Source: Shewanella sp. 1CM18E
Lineage (GTDB): Bacteria > Pseudomonadota > Gammaproteobacteria > Enterobacterales > Shewanellaceae
Assembly: GCF_023161665.1 (NCBI RefSeq)
Contig: NZ_JALNTW010000004.1
Span: 149,182-213,181, forward strand
Direction of reading: 5' to 3'
Length of the DNA stretch: 64,000 bases
The notes under the pieces are model-generated. The model saw nothing but the letters and a program-made list of their open reading frames with translations, did not search any database and was not told the origin of the DNA. A program made the translations under genes and the position numbers. This document shows, piece after piece, positions 63,545 to 64,000 of the stretch. Numbering within the stretch: the stretch's first letter is position 1; every line of letters starts with the position of its first letter.

Positions 63545-63604
63545 TTACTCCTCACCTTGGCTAGCTTCGAGCCAAGTTTCGATTAAATCAAATACGGTGG
63601 CCAT
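63545..63604 (-). CDS. 19-codon leader ORF directly upstream of the catalase gene
   Basis: ATG at 63604 with AGGGG five bases upstream opens a 19-codon frame encoding MATVFDLIETWLEASQGEE, ending in TAA at 63545. Its last codons (GAG GAG TAA) form the ribosome-binding site of the catalase gene, whose ATG is three bases after the stop. This design suggests translational coupling or a conserved leader peptide. The peptide would form an acidic amphipathic helix. It is too short for family assignment. Confidence 0.5.
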   Translation of the reverse strand: MATVFDLIETWLEASQGEE

Positions 63605-63963
63605 GGTTTACCCCTAATCTGCGATACGCTATGGCAATGCGGCTACTTGCCGCTTGTCGATGTGGTAAGAATAAACACCTTCCACAAAACAATAAAACGA
63701 TTAAAGACGATAAGCTTAAACTAAATTACAGATTAAAGGAGGCGGAAAGATGGTGCTCAGTAAACTTCAATTTAATTAAGAGCTTGCAGATTAGTGTTGA
63801 ATTTAATTAACAGTATTGATGCTAATCAATAAATAAAATGTTCAGGTTTAATCACCAACAAGTTTTAAGTTTGTGAGTTTTAAACACTAGAAATCAACGA
63901 TTTATTGAGAAGAAAACAGAGGATAACTCCAGAAGGTAGTGTTTTTACTCTATTTACATTTGT
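63605..63963. other. Region upstream of the catalase gene
   Basis: AT-rich promoter region. No operator or ORF could be supported from the sequence alone. Confidence 0.4.
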
Positions 63964-63994
63964 AAAAAAAGGGAAGAATGAGTCATTTCTTCCC
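63964..63994 (-). terminator. Terminator of a leftward gene beyond the window
   Basis: GGGAAGAA (63971-63978) pairs with TTCTTCCC (63987-63994), followed on the minus strand by seven T. The gene it serves should lie to the right of 64000 on the minus strand. Confidence 0.8.
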
Positions 63995-64000
63995 CTAATT

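Noticed and set aside
1-64000. CRISPR arrays, prophage genes, rRNA or tRNA genes
   Set aside because: No regularly spaced identical repeats, phage structural or integrase genes, or cloverleaf and rRNA landmarks were seen.

Overview
The window reads as ordinary chromosome from a marine gammaproteobacterium, most likely Shewanella or a close relative. No 16S or other marker was available, so this rests on gene content and order: mrcB next to hrpB, dksA-gluQ-pcnB-folK-panB-panC in one run, mpl-ubiX-hpt, DUF3581 and DUF3087 proteins, a MetJ-controlled metT, a glycine-riboswitch-controlled AGCS symporter, and a GH20 hexosaminidase behind a LacI-type palindrome. I saw no rRNA, tRNA, prophage, complete IS element or CRISPR array.

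Layout. 1-4934 (minus): a tightly coupled three-gene cassette with a large SMC-like ATPase (DUF3584 type), a small winged-helix partner and the start of a third, kleisin-like gene. 5.2-7.2 kb: AGCS alanine/glycine symporter behind a tandem glycine riboswitch. 7.3-14.7 kb (minus): a DUF3581 gene, then a probable iron-uptake operon (DUF4856 lipoprotein, imelysin-like lipoprotein, TonB-dependent receptor, membrane fatty-acid-hydroxylase-family protein) with a Fur-like site upstream. 15-19 kb: accessory stretch with an orphan lipoprotein, a GNAT acetyltransferase gene broken by a 265-bp MITE-like element, an MFS exporter and a GST. 19-31 kb: hexosaminidase, PBP1b, HrpB, ThpR, an orphan small gene, an unusual membrane-bound regulator and PepB. 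31-43 kb: sfsA, dksA, gluQ, pcnB (probable AUU start), folK, panB, panC, two small orphans, a YadGH exporter, and hpt/ubiX/mpl.

43-52 kb: Dcu-type C4-dicarboxylate transporter, BluB, a SIMPL protein, a porin preceded by a phased repeat array, a DUF3087 protein, metT behind perfect met boxes, a DUF998-like membrane protein and RluF. 52-57 kb: a second accessory patch with two foldback elements flanking a HEPN/AbiU2-like gene, then a periplasmic thioredoxin-like protein and a TonB receptor under a perfect Fur box. 57-64 kb: S46 exopeptidase, aromatic amino acid permease, UPF0016 manganese exporter behind a yybP-ykoY riboswitch, and a catalase preceded by a 19-codon leader ORF.

Functionally the window covers metal homeostasis (two TonB-receptor loci, Mn export), amino acid and peptide use (AGCS, MetT, aromatic permease, PepB, S46), chitin-sugar use, cofactor synthesis (pantothenate, folate, flavin prenylation, DMB), RNA metabolism (PcnB, GluQ, ThpR, RluF, HrpB) and cell wall synthesis and recycling (PBP1b, Mpl). 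The most promising little-described items are the DUF3584 SMC-like cassette, the regulator whose receiver domain appears to face the periplasm, the HEPN gene between foldback elements, and small ORFs placed at the start sites of metT and the catalase.
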